Notes: generated by a model from the sequence alone, not told the origin. A stretch of DNA of 64,000 bases from Temnopleurus reevesii (GCA_036244855.1 BQKZ01001875.1:23497-87496); one strand, 5' to 3'. Shown: positions 1-13,800, counted from the stretch's first letter. Made by a program: numbers and translations.

Positions 1-1706
1 ATTCACAAGACGGAAATATAAACCACTCTAAAAAGCAGTATTCCTGTAATCCTGACAATTAAATCAGAGCTTGAGCAACATTCAATATCATTTTCATGTC
101 AACAAGGTATAGGCATACACCTTATTTAGTGTCAAGGTTAACACCCAATTCTATTATGGTCTGAAGTTTCAAATGTAGCAGAAATTGATTCCAACAGGAT
201 TTGCAACGAGTTAGAACCTTAAAATAGCACAAAATGATCACATGAAAACATTAAGATAATGATCCAAATCACACTTTGTGCATTGTACAGTAAGAACATT
301 ATTATTTGAAAGAAACTAAGTTTAGCCATGTTAGGAATATACATCAGTGCCCAACTGTTCTTCTCATTCTCATTTCAAGTAGCATTTCTAAGATATATTT
401 TGGTAAGTTATACTGTGTACCGAGATGTTATTCTAAATCATTTTCACTATTTCTATTCTATGCTTACAATGTACTTTCATGACCAGTTTTATGAAAGAAT
501 GAAAGAATTTATTCTTTTTTCTCTCTTGTTTTTGTGATCACTTTCTGCCTACTGCAAATCATTTTTTTTGGAAGCTGTTTATATGAATCTACATTAAGAT
601 TTGTATCAAGATCAATTTCTCAGGTCTAGAAAGTCATTTTATGCAAACCAATAGGATACTTGAATAGTATATTTGAATGATCGCCAGCTACAAGTGTTTT
701 TAAAATCATTTCTTGATCTAATATGGAGAATTTTGTGGCTTCATTTTGAAAATTGGGATGGATCCATTTTTTATCAATTATCCTTGACCCAATATAATCT
801 GATTAGATGCATTGCTCATACATGTATACTGTAAGATGTGATGTTGCATTGATACTCACAGCATGCTTGTTGCCAACCTTACTTGGTTGCAGCACTTGTA
901 AAAAAAATCATTAAAAGACCCAGGATCATCTATAGTGCACATTTATAACTTGTTTTTAACTGAAGGAAGGAACCTCAAACTTCACGTACTGTTGAATTTT
1001 CTTCTTACTTTCAATATTTCTGCGTTGTTATTCATATTTTGTTGACCTTGATGACTTTGAAGGGGGGGGGGGTTTCTTCGAAGCAAAGTTGCATTTTCTA
1101 TGTGGTCATGTGTTACATGATGTAGGCCTATAGGGAAACATGGAATGATCCATAACAAAGAAAAATATTTTTGGTAAATCTGACAGCATATTGATTATAA
1201 TCTTACTTTTGAACTGTCGAAAGTTGCTCCTTTACTTCAAAGTCACCAAGATTTTATAGACAGCACTACAAAAGCGTGTGGCAGTCCAAACCTTCAACCC
1301 ATAGAATTGAGAAGCAGAATTCAAATTTTTTCATGGATCCATTGACTATGATTCTGGCAGTCCACTCAAGAACAAATGAAGTCTACATTATTAAGTAAAC
1401 CTCTGCTTGGAATATTGGATTATTTAGCAAATTTCTTCAAATAGTGTTTGTTATCAGACATAAGGGGTATTGTTCAAAATCAACTGCAACTTCGCAAATT
1501 GTAATGCACATTTTCATTCGCGCACGGTATGCACATTTAATCAGATGTGCTTGAAACAATGATTTTTATTGGCGCGTTCCGTTCAACTGCAACTTGTGAT
1601 CAACTGCAACTTTTGAACAACACCCCCCTTAATGATATTTAGCAAATCTTTTACTTGGAATAGTGGAATATTCACTCTTGTTTCTTTGACGATTGTTTGT
1701 TAGCAG
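1..1706 (+). other. Intron of the CEP170-like gene (5' part not seen)
   Basis: AT-rich sequence with no open frame worth calling. It ends in a clean acceptor (AG at 1705-1706) and contains one small inverted-repeat element at about 1461-1632. No upstream exon could be recognised here. Confidence 0.6.
1461..1632. mobile_element. MITE-like element, about 172 bp
   Basis: The ends are inverted repeats: TAAGGGGTATTGTTCAAAA at the left matches the reverse complement of the right end (TTAAGGGGGGTGTTGTTCAAAA) apart from small indels. CAACTGCAACTT occurs just inside both ends. It has no coding capacity. Superfamily not assigned. Confidence 0.55.
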
Positions 1707-1821
1707 GCTTACTTGACGCGTCAGAGCCCACCGGATTACAACCAGGCCGTTCGGAGGGCAATGCAGAAGAGAAATGCCAAGGAAAGCAGGAACACTTACG
1801 GCAAGCAAGCTAGCTTACAAG
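1707..1821 (+). CDS. CEP170: CEP170-like exon (first in window)
   Basis: 115 nt, phase 0 to 1, between a cag acceptor and CAAG|gtaggt. It codes 38 residues beginning AYLTRQSPPDYNQAVRRAMQ, a basic linker segment of the region that follows the FHA domain in this family. Its one spare base joins in frame to 8239 (GAT, Asp) and equally well to the optional micro-exons at 6210, 7753 and 7910. Similarity to vertebrate CEP170 is weak here, so the call rests on phase, splice sites and codon quality. Confidence 0.72.
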
Positions 1822-4800
1822 GTAGGTCACATTAAAGGTAATGACTGACATTGCAGAAAACTGAAAGAGAATTTGAAGTTATTCATCCAGTGCTGTATTC
1901 ATAATTTTAAAATTTTGGCCAATTGTAAACATCAATGATCGCCTAAATCTTGTAAGGTCCTTAGTATGGGATATTTCAAGATACAAGTAATTTAAAATGA
2001 CACAATAAAAGCCAGCTGTTAGAGGCAAAAGGTCTGAAATACATATGCACTGAATTTCAGACTGTTTCTCTTATTAGCAAGATGATCTTTTTTGTTCTGA
2101 AAGATTATTTCACACAAGTCTATCAGCATTTTAAAGGAGTGAAAATGTTACTATAATCTGTATTGATCTGTGCAAATGCTTAATTTGTACTCTTTTTGGA
2201 TAGTGAATTATTTATTTTGTTATTTCATATTTTCAGATATATTGACAGTTACATTTCTAATGGATCACATTAATTTAACTTTGTTTAAATGCAGCCCCAT
2301 GCACTGGAGCCACAAAGCTTTAATATTTACATGTAGGTTAATCAAATTACAGATTCATTGAGTATGCTAACGTTTTAATATCTTCACCAGATAATTGAGT
2401 AATCACATGAATTTACTGACTTAGTGATTGAGATTTGTTCAGAAATAATTTGAGCAGTGCTAAATCCATTTGTAAATGTATGAGAGGATTTCGTACAGAA
2501 ACGGTAAATCATGGAAATGTACTGTCAAACTTGGAAAATATTGAATGAAATATCAGAGCTGATGGTCATAAGCACACACATCCTAAAGCTTTTCTAGCAA
2601 ATAAGAGCTGATAGCTTTTTTTGCCTGGTTTTAAACTTAATTGCAAATTACAGACTATAGAAATATTTGTGCATTGTGAAGATACAAACCTTTACAAACA
2701 TTCACTCTTAATGAAATTGGTCTAAATATGCTGTTATTTATTTTCTTGTGTGTTACAGTTCTTTCTCCATTCTGTTAGATAAAATGAAACAAATGTTATA
2801 TGCAACTTTATGAGATTAATAGTTTAAAGATATAATAAGGGTACAGATATTGGAAATTATTGTTATTCTTAGATTTATTGAATTAAATGCTTTATTTTTT
2901 CAAATTTGAAATGAAGAACGTCCAAACTCATTGAATACAGTGGAAACCTGGTATAAAGAGATATGACTTAATATCTAGAACTATAAAGAGGTTAAAAACT
3001 GATCCCAGCTCTTTACATCTTATTGTTTTTTACCTCTGATATAAAGACATTACCGCTATAACAATGTATTTTTTGATGGTCTCAAGCACCTAGTTATATC
3101 AAGTTTCCACTGTTATGATGTTCTCAAACAGCCATGTTCAAACATATGAAAAACATTGTATTGTTACACAGTTGTTGTACATGTACAGTGTATGTGGTTC
3201 AATAAATGGGTACCCCTATATGTCACACTTCAAACATTCAAGCTCTCAATACAAGACATGTGCTAGCAGGAAACAAATTAAACAAAAGAACACTTTCTAT
3301 CCCCTAATTCTCTCCAAACTTGAGACATGTGCCGAAATAACTTCCTGCTTATCAATTAAAGGGTTGCCAGGCATAAGGATGGAACTCACTTCATGGAATT
3401 TATTAGGGTTTGGTTTGTGAAATTTTGTTTTGAATTGATTTTGAATTAAACCATGCTAAATGGTTAAAATATCAGCTGGGGTGAAAAATAGAATTTTAAA
3501 TCTCATCTGAGGCTGGTAACATAATAGACATACAATTAATTTGAAAAGTATTTGAAATTTATTATTACATGTCTCATGTTTTATAGCACCTCTGAAAAGT
3601 TTGGAACATGAGAAGCATGAAAACCCCATTACTTATCTCTTTTATTATTATTCATTTTGCAGTTTTGTACATTTACTGTTTCATTTGATATTATAAATTT
3701 GGATATTGATTTTCCAGTTGATACCAGAGCAAGATATTCTTTTGATTTTTCTTAAAATCGCTCCTTTTGAATTTAATGCCTTTTAAAACCTTCAATTCGA
3801 TTCCTTTCTAACTGATATTGTGATAATATTTGTTATCTGTTATTTTTGTATTCTTGAAGAGTAGCACTTTTTTCAAAATTGCTGCTTAAGACCTTCTAGT
3901 TATCACCCCTACAAAATGTCCAAGTGAGTTACGCATGGTAGAAAGAACCATTCTTGGCTCTTTTTCTTAGCTGCTGTCAATTAGTCATCTCGTTTTTAAT
4001 GCGATATCGTGTCTAGTCAGTTTAGTCCAAGGATCTTACACTGTACACGTACACTGTATCTTGGATTATAAAGGAATAGGGTATTCAGAGACGCTGGTAA
4101 GATTATTGAACTATATTAATAGAGTGTGGGTGTTGTATTAGAGAATGTTTTATTCTAATTTACAAGCCAATATTTTTTGTGGGCAGATGTTTTCACGTTT
4201 TGGGACCAGATTTACATTTGTGCATATTTTTGCTTTTTCGACAGTGGTTTTATGCATATGAATGTGTATGATACTGAATGCAAATGAGGCTAGAACCATA
4301 AAATTCGTGAAAATAAAACCAACACAAAAATGTTTATTGTTATGTTTATTGGTTTTTGGAATATTTTTCCTTTTTGTTTTTAATGTAATCATTTGCTCTT
4401 TTTTTGCATATTTGACCATGACTGTTGTTGATTGCATTGTGCGTTTATGAATTATCAAAATTATTTATAAAATTTAGAAAGATTATACAATACAAGAGAA
4501 GAGGGAGTGTTTTCTGAATTGGCAACAATGTAGAATGGACATATAAAATTTGTAGTCATGTGTCATGATGAAAATGCTATTAAAGCATCCACCTCATAAT
4601 TTAGAGGTCATGGATTTAAACTTCTAGGTGTGCCATGCAAAAAAAATATTTAGAGTATCGGGAATCACATTAAAACATGTTGGAGTCTTTTCTGTCCTTT
4701 ATATATCAAGAAACAAATTTATTCATGTTTTTTTTTTTAAATAAAAGGTTTACTGAATATTGCTAGATTTACAGTAAGATATGTTTAGACAGGAGCACCT

Positions 4801-7800
4801 TTAAATAGTAAATTTCATTAGGCTGGCCTTTTACAAATTGCAATTTGAATGAGCTAGGTAATTAGTAGATAATTGAAACACGAGTAGGTGTTAGATAGGA
4901 ATGGGAACTTGTGATTCACTTGCACTAATGACTTAGGAAATTAAGCTATTGAGAGCAGACTGATTGAGAAGCCTTTACAAAAGCTTTCATTCATCTCACT
5001 GTGTTGCTTTAAGTGGCTTCCTTTGAAGCAAACTTTGTAGGTATTTAAAGTGTATAATGCATATTTGGTGAAAATAGTTGGAAACATATTTTGAATATAA
5101 TTATAATATTTCTATAGATTAAAGTTACTAATATGTAACATTTTTAATGTTTGTAATTATATATTTATAATATTTTTTCTGTTATATTCATATGGATGTA
5201 TATTTACACAATTGTACTGTTAAATGTTCTTATCTTTTATACACTTATTTTTTTTAATACCAGAAAAGAAGGCTTAGAAATAACACTGTCACTTTGGAAA
5301 GAGTCAGAGACTTCGTAAATAAATCCATATTTCATGGGGGTTACATTTCTCAGGCTAAGTTTTTTTTAAAGACATTCATGTTTTATATGTACATTTTAAA
5401 GTAACTCAACTCAATGTTTTATCTTTGGTTTATTAACTTTTCTTGTCAATAAACCACTCCTAATTCTTGAACTTGAAAATTACATACTTCCAATTCTCTG
5501 TGTAATGTTTTGGCAGATGCTGTTGGCTTTATCAGACGAATGATGAAACTATTCATAGTATATCAAATGGGGAGATATGCTTAGATTTTCTGTAGGTTTT
5601 TTCTTTGGATCATTGACCAGCAATCATGGTTCTGCCTTGTACAGCTAACCAGCATGGTATAGGGATTGTATACCTCCCCAGGCCTTCCTCATGTCCTCCT
5701 GATAGTCTTTTGGCGGCCAGCCATCATGGTGGGGTGAGAGTGAAGATCCTTTGCGGAATGGAAGAATTTCTGTTTAGGACCTGAGCTAAGAGACTGGTTT
5801 ATGAATAGATTCAAATATTTGCCTGTCTCCTGCCAAAAAACATAGTTATGTGGTATTTTTTAATTTGCTTAGAAACAATCAAACTACAATACTGGGAATC
5901 CAGTTTGCAAACAGTACTTGTTGGTATGTCAGGCAACCATCGAGCAAGCTTTTGGATTGTCAAGAGCAACTTTTGAGTATTGAGAATGCATAAAATTTGC
6001 ATCTTTTAACTCTTTGTGCGTTCACCCGTAAACCCCCTGTGTGTTGCACAATTTAGGGAGTTTACATGTTTGTATGGGAACTGTACACAAGCAAATCTGT
6101 GCATAAGTGCGAAGGAAACAGGCCAACGGTTGTTCATTGAGGCAAAGAAAATGTGGAATGAGTTAATAAACCTGCCTATTGATACACTGCTTTGTTTTTT
6201 TTCCTTCAGATCATCGACCAGCCATTCATGGTTCTCCCCTGTATGGCCGACCAGCCATTCATGGTTCTCCCCTGTATGGCCAACCAGCATGGTGGGGTGA
6301 AAGTGAAGATCCCTCACTGGATAGCAGCACTTCTTCTGACAACCCGAGCTAATAGTTTTTCTTCATCTTACTTCTCATAAATACCCTTACTCTTGTTTTT
6401 AATCAGATCANAATTTGTAATTATTTAGAACGTATAAGGCAGATTTGGTAAAGAATGATTACACATATAATTTGAAATTGATTAGAATATTTCTTTGGAT
6501 TGCACTACTTTTTTTATGGATATATATATGTGGATATATATATATATGTACTTATATCAATATAGTTATGATTCTGCAAAATAACTGACAGTGCTCAACC
6601 AGAAAGGGGGCGAAGTATTTTATATTCATACAGAATAAGTTACGAGTATACTTGTCGTACAGACTGTTTCACCCGCTGAAGAACCTTTGGGTGAAACAGT
6701 CTGTATGACAAGTATACTCGGAACTTATTCTGTATATACAATATATGTACATACATGTATATAAAGACACCAGTATGGTAAAATGCAAACAAAAGAAGGC
6801 TTAAGGATAACACTTTGCTAAAAGTCAACTGGCGTACTTAAAACATTGTTTCCTTTGGGTTGTGTCTCTCAGGGAGAGTTTTTTTTATAAATTTATTAAT
6901 TGATTAATATACATGTCCATGTTATTCTTGATTTATAGATTTGCTTATTCACTTTCCTTGCCATTAAACCACTCCTTTTTCTTGAGGTTGAAATTACATA
7001 TTTCCAATTCTCTGTGATGTAATGTTTCACCATCTGCTGTTGGCTTTATCAGACGAATGATGTAGCTGTTGAAAGTATATCAAAGGGGGAAGGAGAGATG
7101 TTTTTGTCTATTTTGTCATTTACCAACAACCTATGATTCTCCTCTGTTTAGCCAACCAACATGATATGGCCTTTCTTCCCACCGACAATAAGTGATGTCA
7201 GACGATATCCCACAATACCGATATTGATCTTTTTAAGTTGGGGAAGTGACTTCTCTTTAGAAAAGCTAATTAATGCACATGCTCTTACTATAATTTCTTA
7301 AAATTGCCAATTTTTGCAACATCATCAGAGGTACTTTGTGTTACATTAAAGAAACACCAATCAGGAAATATTTTTTAAGAAGTATATCAAAGCAAATGTA
7401 ATTTCTAGTCTTTTTTTGCCTTCAGATCATCGACAGCAACTCATGGTTCTCCTCTGTACGGCCAGCCAGCATGGTGGGGAGTCTGTGAAAATCCTTTGGT
7501 AGTCATTTGACATCATGATCTAACAGTTCCATCTGATACGCAGGACCCAGAGCTAATACTTGTTACTTTTTTCCCCCTATTCAGATCATCGACCAGCAAC
7601 TCGTGGTTCTCCCCTGTACGGCCAGCTAGCATGATGGGGTGAGAGTGAAGATCCTTCATAGTATGGAAGTACGTCTTCAACAACCTATGAAAGCTAATAT
7701 TTTTCCTATTTCTTTTATCTCATAAATACTCTTTACTCTTGTTTTTCTTCAGATCATCGACCAGCAACTCGTGGTTCTCCCCTGTACGGCCAGCCAGCAT

Positions 7801-10800
7801 GGTGGGGTGAGAGTGAAGATCCTTCATAGTATGGAAGTACGTCTTCAACAACCTATGAAAGCTAGTATTTTTCCTGTTTCCTTTATCTCATAAATACTCC
7901 TTACTCCAGATCATCGACCAGCAACTCATGGTTCTCCTCTGTATGGCCAGCCAGCATGGTGGGGTGAGAATGAAGATCCTTGCTGGATGGAAACACTTCT
8001 TCTGACAACCTGACCTAATAGTTATTCTTTCTTTTATCTCATAAATACTCTGAAGATCCTTCGTCGCATGTGAACACTTCACCGGACAATCTGAGCTATA
8101 TTTTTCCTGTTTTTTTTATCTCGTATATACTCTTTACTTTTCTTCTTTGATCAGATCATCGATCATCTGACAACCAAAGCTAATATTTTTCCTATTTCTT
8201 TTATCTCATAAATACTCTTTACTCTTGTTTTTCTTCAGATCATCGACCAGCAACTCATGGTTCTCCTCTGTATGGCCAGCCAGCATGGTGGGGAGAGAGT
8301 GAAGATCCTTCACCTGATGGAAGCACTTCACCGGAAGACCTGAGACCCAGAACTAATACTTACTCAACTCAAGGTATGGAAAATAATTTGAAGGGTATCT
8401 TTAAACACCTCTTTGGTCGATAGTGTAACTGTAGGAGAACTCAAACTATTAAAGAGATGGTATATTATGTGAAGAAAGTTGTCCCAATTGAATAAGCTTC
8501 TTCAAGGCACTTTTACGTATGGCCTATGCAATGACTTTCCCCCATACATTTTTGAGTGGCCATGATTGTACCTTCACCTCAAATTTTATATGAGTTCAGC
8601 AAGTTTTCCAGGTCTTGCTCACACCTTTAATGTTCAAATTTTCTGGGAATAGAATTGCTTGTTTTCTTTATGTAGCTGAAAGATATATACATTTGCTTGG
8701 TGGTTTTGGCAGAACTGCTTAGGTCCATGAGAGTTGCTTTGGTTGATGTAATGCCACAGTAGAGCACACTGTATTACCATGTATTATTATAATTATTATA
8801 ATTATTATTATTGAAGAGTTTCCTAAATAGTGTCATGCATCCTTCCTATCACTCTTCCAGGTTCATCTGACGATAACCGACCTCTAGAATCACCCTCCAC
8901 CCACGAGCGCCCCTCCAGGCTTCCCGCCAACGAGCCAGAGCGGGACATCCCCGTCGTCATCTATAACCGCACGGACCGTCGCACCACCCCCCAGCATCAA
9001 GAACCTCCTCCCCGCCCAGACCCCCAGGCAGAGATCACCCTGATGGCGGCCAGCGAGAAGGCCATCGGGTTCACCATCGACTTTGGCGGGGGCAACGATG
9101 CCGCGCCAAAGATGGCGCGGCCGGATAGCCTGCAGAACTGCATCCCGCAGAACGTGAGGCAGAAGATAGAGAAGAGCACCCGCATGATGGAGGAGCTCAA
9201 GGCGGAAAGGCTCATGAAGAAGAGTCAGGAGGAGGAAGCAGTCATGCAGGTTAGAGGTTCAAGTATTTTCTTAAGATGTGGATTCAAGCAATAGGCGGGT
9301 CTTCTTAGTGGTTCAAGTTCATGCATGTTTCTTGCAAGTAAATATTGTCATGGCATTTTTTCAATCTGATAGCTATAATTGGACAATACTTGGAATATAA
9401 GTGGCTAACATTATTTGTTGCTATGTTGGCTAGCTCTCTGGGAAGTTTTTTTGAGATTTTGATAACACTTCATAAAATATGCATCTATTAAGAAACCTAA
9501 CCAATTTAGAGCACCTGTTTGCAGGGGACATAGGATTTATGAATTATCCTTGGATGAGGTCTACTTTACAATTGGCATTACAGTCTTTCAGAGGGACATA
9601 GGCAAAAAATGACAGCATCAATATGAGACATGGGACTCTCTATATCATAGGGGGTTGTATGAATTTGCATACTAACATGTTACTACGTAATGAATTTATG
9701 TACAGAAAATCTGACATAACAATACTTGCATAATTTTGAAATGACTGTTCATTGTAGCATTTTTTTTAGTGTTCAAATGGTTTTATGCAATGATTTTGTA
9801 TTTGTATGACCACTTATACTAGATAATGGTTTTGATACGCTTTGATATCAATGTAGATAAATCCACCTGTGTACTTTTTTCATATTGAAAAAGTGTTTTT
9901 CAAAGCTGAAAGTATCGATGTATGAATATTTCAATATAGATAATTCCACTGGTTTACTTCTTTCATATTGAAAAAGTGCTTGTCAAAGCTGAAAGTATCA
10001 ATGTACGAATATTAGTTTTACGTCCCAAACAGGGAATTTAAACAATGGCAATGTCACTTTTGTGCCCACAAACCTCTCTTGTTGTGTATGAGTCATCAGT
10101 GCAAAGCTAAAGCAGTGTAACGAACTGTTCTCGACCTCCGCTGCACTAATCCTTTGATAATTCAGATGAGCACTTGGTAACCCAATTGAGATGCAATAAA
10201 TGACTAACTGGTTACTCTTCATTATATATACCTATATTTGCATACAGATGGGTAGGTAAAAAAGCTAAATTAAACTTCCATGGCTTTAGATGCACCTGTT
10301 TCAGAGTTCCTGGTTTCAAAGTAATGCCATATGATTCTTTTTGGTGTGTATAGAATGAAAGTGTATCATATTTCACTGAAGACGATGATGGATCCAAGAA
10401 AATAATTTCCTCGTTGGGATTTTCATATTTACCCCAGATGTAGTAACTGTCTTCCCGTCTTATTAACCCACACGGAGCGGGAATTTATTTTAGAGCAAAT
10501 TCAGCTTTTTTTTCCTTCCTCAATGTGCAACATTAGTAGATTCTGTTCTTTTTCTGTAATATTTCACTTAAGTATAAAGGCCCGTGCACACCAAGCACGG
10601 CACGGCATCACGGCACGGTTTTTACGCGATTTCTCCCCTGTGATTGGCCAATAGTGAAGCATCCTTTGCGCAGAGGAGCGCGCTGACCAATAACAACCAA
10701 GATAGCGCGTTAGTACCGTGCCGTTATGCCGTGCCGTGTTTGGTGTGCCCGGGCCTTAATGCTACTAAAGTGTTATCCTTGCTCAAAATGTGCTATAAAG

Positions 10801-13800
10801 GTTGCCATGTGTCTGGAAATAGTAATTTTGACTGTGTAGTGTTTGAAGGGTTTTAAATGAATTTAAGAATTGTTTTGTAGTTTTAAAAAATCCCTGCCCC
10901 GAATGACAAACTGTTGGACAATGACAATGATTAGGTTGTGTGTATAATTTTACCCCTTATTCCTCTTGTATGTTGTATATTTCTTGCTTCCTTGAATTAA
11001 AAGATATTGAAATCAATACACAGCATGTGTTGAATCATATTGACAGGGTTAAAATGTTCCCCCTAGAACAAACTCTATTGAAAAACCGTACAAGGTTTGA
11101 AGGAAGCAGACAGGCGAAGGGTTAAATCAGTGGAGGTCTTTTGAGAGGCCCTTAGTAACTAGGTTACGATGTGAAGGTCTTGTCGGGAAGATCAGATAAG
11201 GGGGCAAAGATGATGAATCTTTACTTGTAGAGTCACTCTCGGGGTAGACCTCAGAACGGAGCACTTTCACTGCCAGAGACTTTACTTGGCGTCATTTTTT
11301 GACAGCATCTTTGTGGGGTGTCGTTTTTTGGCAGTGATCAGTATTTAGTAGTAAATTTCATGATGGGTTTGTTGAGCATGTTGTTCATGAAAAAGGTGAG
11401 TAGTTGAACATTAATCTGAATAATATGGTTGTTACGGCTCTTAGTATTAAACCAGGTTAGGGTGTGAAGGTCTCGTTTGAAGATCAGATAATGGGGGGGG
11501 GGGCAAAAATGATGATTCTTGCATGGTAGAGTCACTCTTTTGGTAGACCTCAGAACGGAGGACTTTCACTGCCAGGGATTTTACAAGGCATCACTTTTTT
11601 GTCAGCATCTTTGTGGGGTGTCATTTTTGACAGTGATAATCATTTGGTGCGAAATTTCATGATGGGTTTGTTGAGCATGTTGAACATGAAATAGGTGAGT
11701 AGTTTTACATTAATCAAAATAAACTGGTTGTTGATTTGTTTCAATGTGAATTCTTGATCAATACTTTTGTTTCAATGCCTCATCATATTTTTTATAATTC
11801 ATAAAGAGAACTGCTGAAACTGAACATCCGATAATAGAGAGCTGTGGAGTAAAATGAAGTAAATAAAGCTCAAAGTTGATCGAAAGCTCAAACTCTTTTT
11901 TTACTACATATTTTTTTTATTAGATTTTTCTATCACAAAGCTAGGTGAAAAATTATCGTAGGTGGAATAGAAATGAATGTACATTGTCGTAAATGAAAGC
12001 CATCTATATTTTCAATGAAATCCCATCTTGAATCAGTAACTATCGCACTTTGCAGACTGTATATCTTCAGGGATTGATAATTTTTTTTACCCATCCAAGC
12101 TTTTGTTTTTATACATCTTTTTCTGATTTTACAACACACTCCTACCTACTTCTTAGAGCAAAATTGTGGATACTTAAATTTTGTTTAAGTCTAACCAGGT
12201 GGGGATAGTTTGTGAAGTTTAAGTGGGCTACCCAGCTAATAAATGATATCATTATTTCTATTCTTAACTTTCTATTGCGCCACAGAGCCCCAGGGCTTCA
12301 CCACTCTCCTCCAGGAACGATGGATGGTCTACTGGAGGACCAGCGAGTCGACGGACGCCTAAAGGTACACCGGAGACACCGTCACCGGGCTACCAAGGTA
12401 TGCTTGTCTTCATTTTCTCCCACTATTTTAATAAAAAAAGCTAATTCTATTAGATTTGCATGCTTCATCATTTCAATTCTGTTTCTTCCAATCTACTTCC
12501 ATCACTTGACATACCTAGACTATGTTGCATCAAGTTACAAAAAACTTAAAGAATGACTGCTAATTTGTATGGGTCGTTCTTGTGCTGAATACACGTAATA
12601 TTATAATCGTTACGCACAAGAACTGATACCAGTCATTCTTAAAAGTAGTTTTTAGAGTCATTTTTATCTTAGTGAAAGACTGCCCAGGACCTTGCTGCAT
12701 AAGCCTTTGATGACAATTTGTCATTAATGGCAACATTTTTTGAAGTACTTGAAAGATATGGTGACATTTGCACAAGCTTTTGAATTTAGAATTTTATAAT
12801 GTGAAAGTGTGTCTAATATACATTTACACTCCAAGACATACTGTGCATTTTTTGACTGAAAAAACCCTGGATTCACATCTGTCTTTTCGTCAAATAATAT
12901 AACTTTTTACATGCATTACAAATGATATTTTGACCCTTTAAATATTTTTCCAAAATTTTTTCCCCAAAGTGCATGTATGATGAATATGTGTGTGGATGAC
13001 AACTTAAAGATAATTTTTTTGCTTGATATTCCATTTTTTTTACAAAGCCGACATGAACTTCCAGCAGATGCAGCGCAAGAACAAAAACTCCAACTGTCTT
13101 TCAGAGCCCCTCCCTCCCAGCCACATACGCCAAAGAACTTTTGTGAAATCCAGTAGCAAGAATAAGCAACAGCAACAGCAACAACAACAACAACCTGCCC
13201 GAGCATCCCCCGTCCCCACGACCCCCACCACTCCTGTCAGCCCGGGGGTGGATACTGTGGACGACACGGAGGACGACTCCAACTACCAGGACGACATCGA
13301 AGGAGACGGAGAGGGAAGGGACGATGTCAGTGAGGCGGGGACGTACACCATCGAGAGCGACTCCCAGTCCAAGGATGCTGCTCAGGAGGCGAGGAATAGA
13401 ATCAATGAGGAGTTTGGCGAGGAGGAAGAGGAGGAGAAGATCCCAAGTGATGATGATACGGATAAAGATGTTGGGGATGAGGAGATGGAGGAAGAGGAAG
13501 AGGAGGTGTTCACAGGGAAGCAGAACGGTGGGAGCAGACTGGAGAAGGCTGGGCCAGGACTGAGAGTGAGAGGCGAAGGGAGCAGCAGAACGGCTGTGGA
13601 TAAGATTGAGGATATTGAAACAAAGGTAAGAGATTTTTTGTACAAAATAATTCTCATTCTGTAGTAGCAAAAGTAGTAAATTGTATGTAGACAAATATAG
13701 TATTGTAATGTTTGAACATTACAATGTTTGAACTGGAAGTTTGTGTGGGGATAGTGTATTTTGAGATTAAAATATATTTGAGAAATGATGAATGATTTTT

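Larger units (their letters stand above)
1822..6209 (+). other. Intron with degenerate exon copies near its 3' end
   Basis: AT-rich DNA. It holds a small inverted-repeat element at 2937-3113, decayed copies of the PLYGQPAWWG exon at about 5609-5662 and 5711-5763, and the first copy of a 1-1.5 kb direct repeat whose second copy begins near 6412. Short open frames around 3115-3420 and 4150-4458 have no recognisable product and look like chance. Confidence 0.55.
5030..7200. repeat. Diverged direct duplication of about 1-1.5 kb around the first exon array
   Basis: Blocks near 5261-5315 and 5517-5580 (GCTGTTGGCTTTATCAGACG) recur near 6791-6840 and 7032-7090 in the same order. A single n at 6411 lies where one copy would join the next, right after a truncated cagatca exon start. 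Divergence is clearly visible, so it is either an old tandem duplication or two haplotypes placed in tandem. Confidence 0.6.
9250..12285 (+). other. Intron with small duplications and one GC-rich MITE
   Basis: Contains a roughly 90-bp direct repeat (9845-10018), a GC-rich inverted-repeat element (10577-10757) and a roughly 295-bp direct repeat (11158-11740). Open frames here are short and without recognisable similarity. Confidence 0.6.

Noticed and set aside
3115..4458. Open frames of about 100 codons in the first long intron
   Set aside because: No motif, AT-driven composition and no splice support; consistent with chance.
13101..13694. Long minus-strand open frames across 13040-13694
   Set aside because: They are antisense to the acidic, polyQ CEP170-like exon; the Ser/Leu/Cys-rich translations follow from Glu and Gln codon bias.
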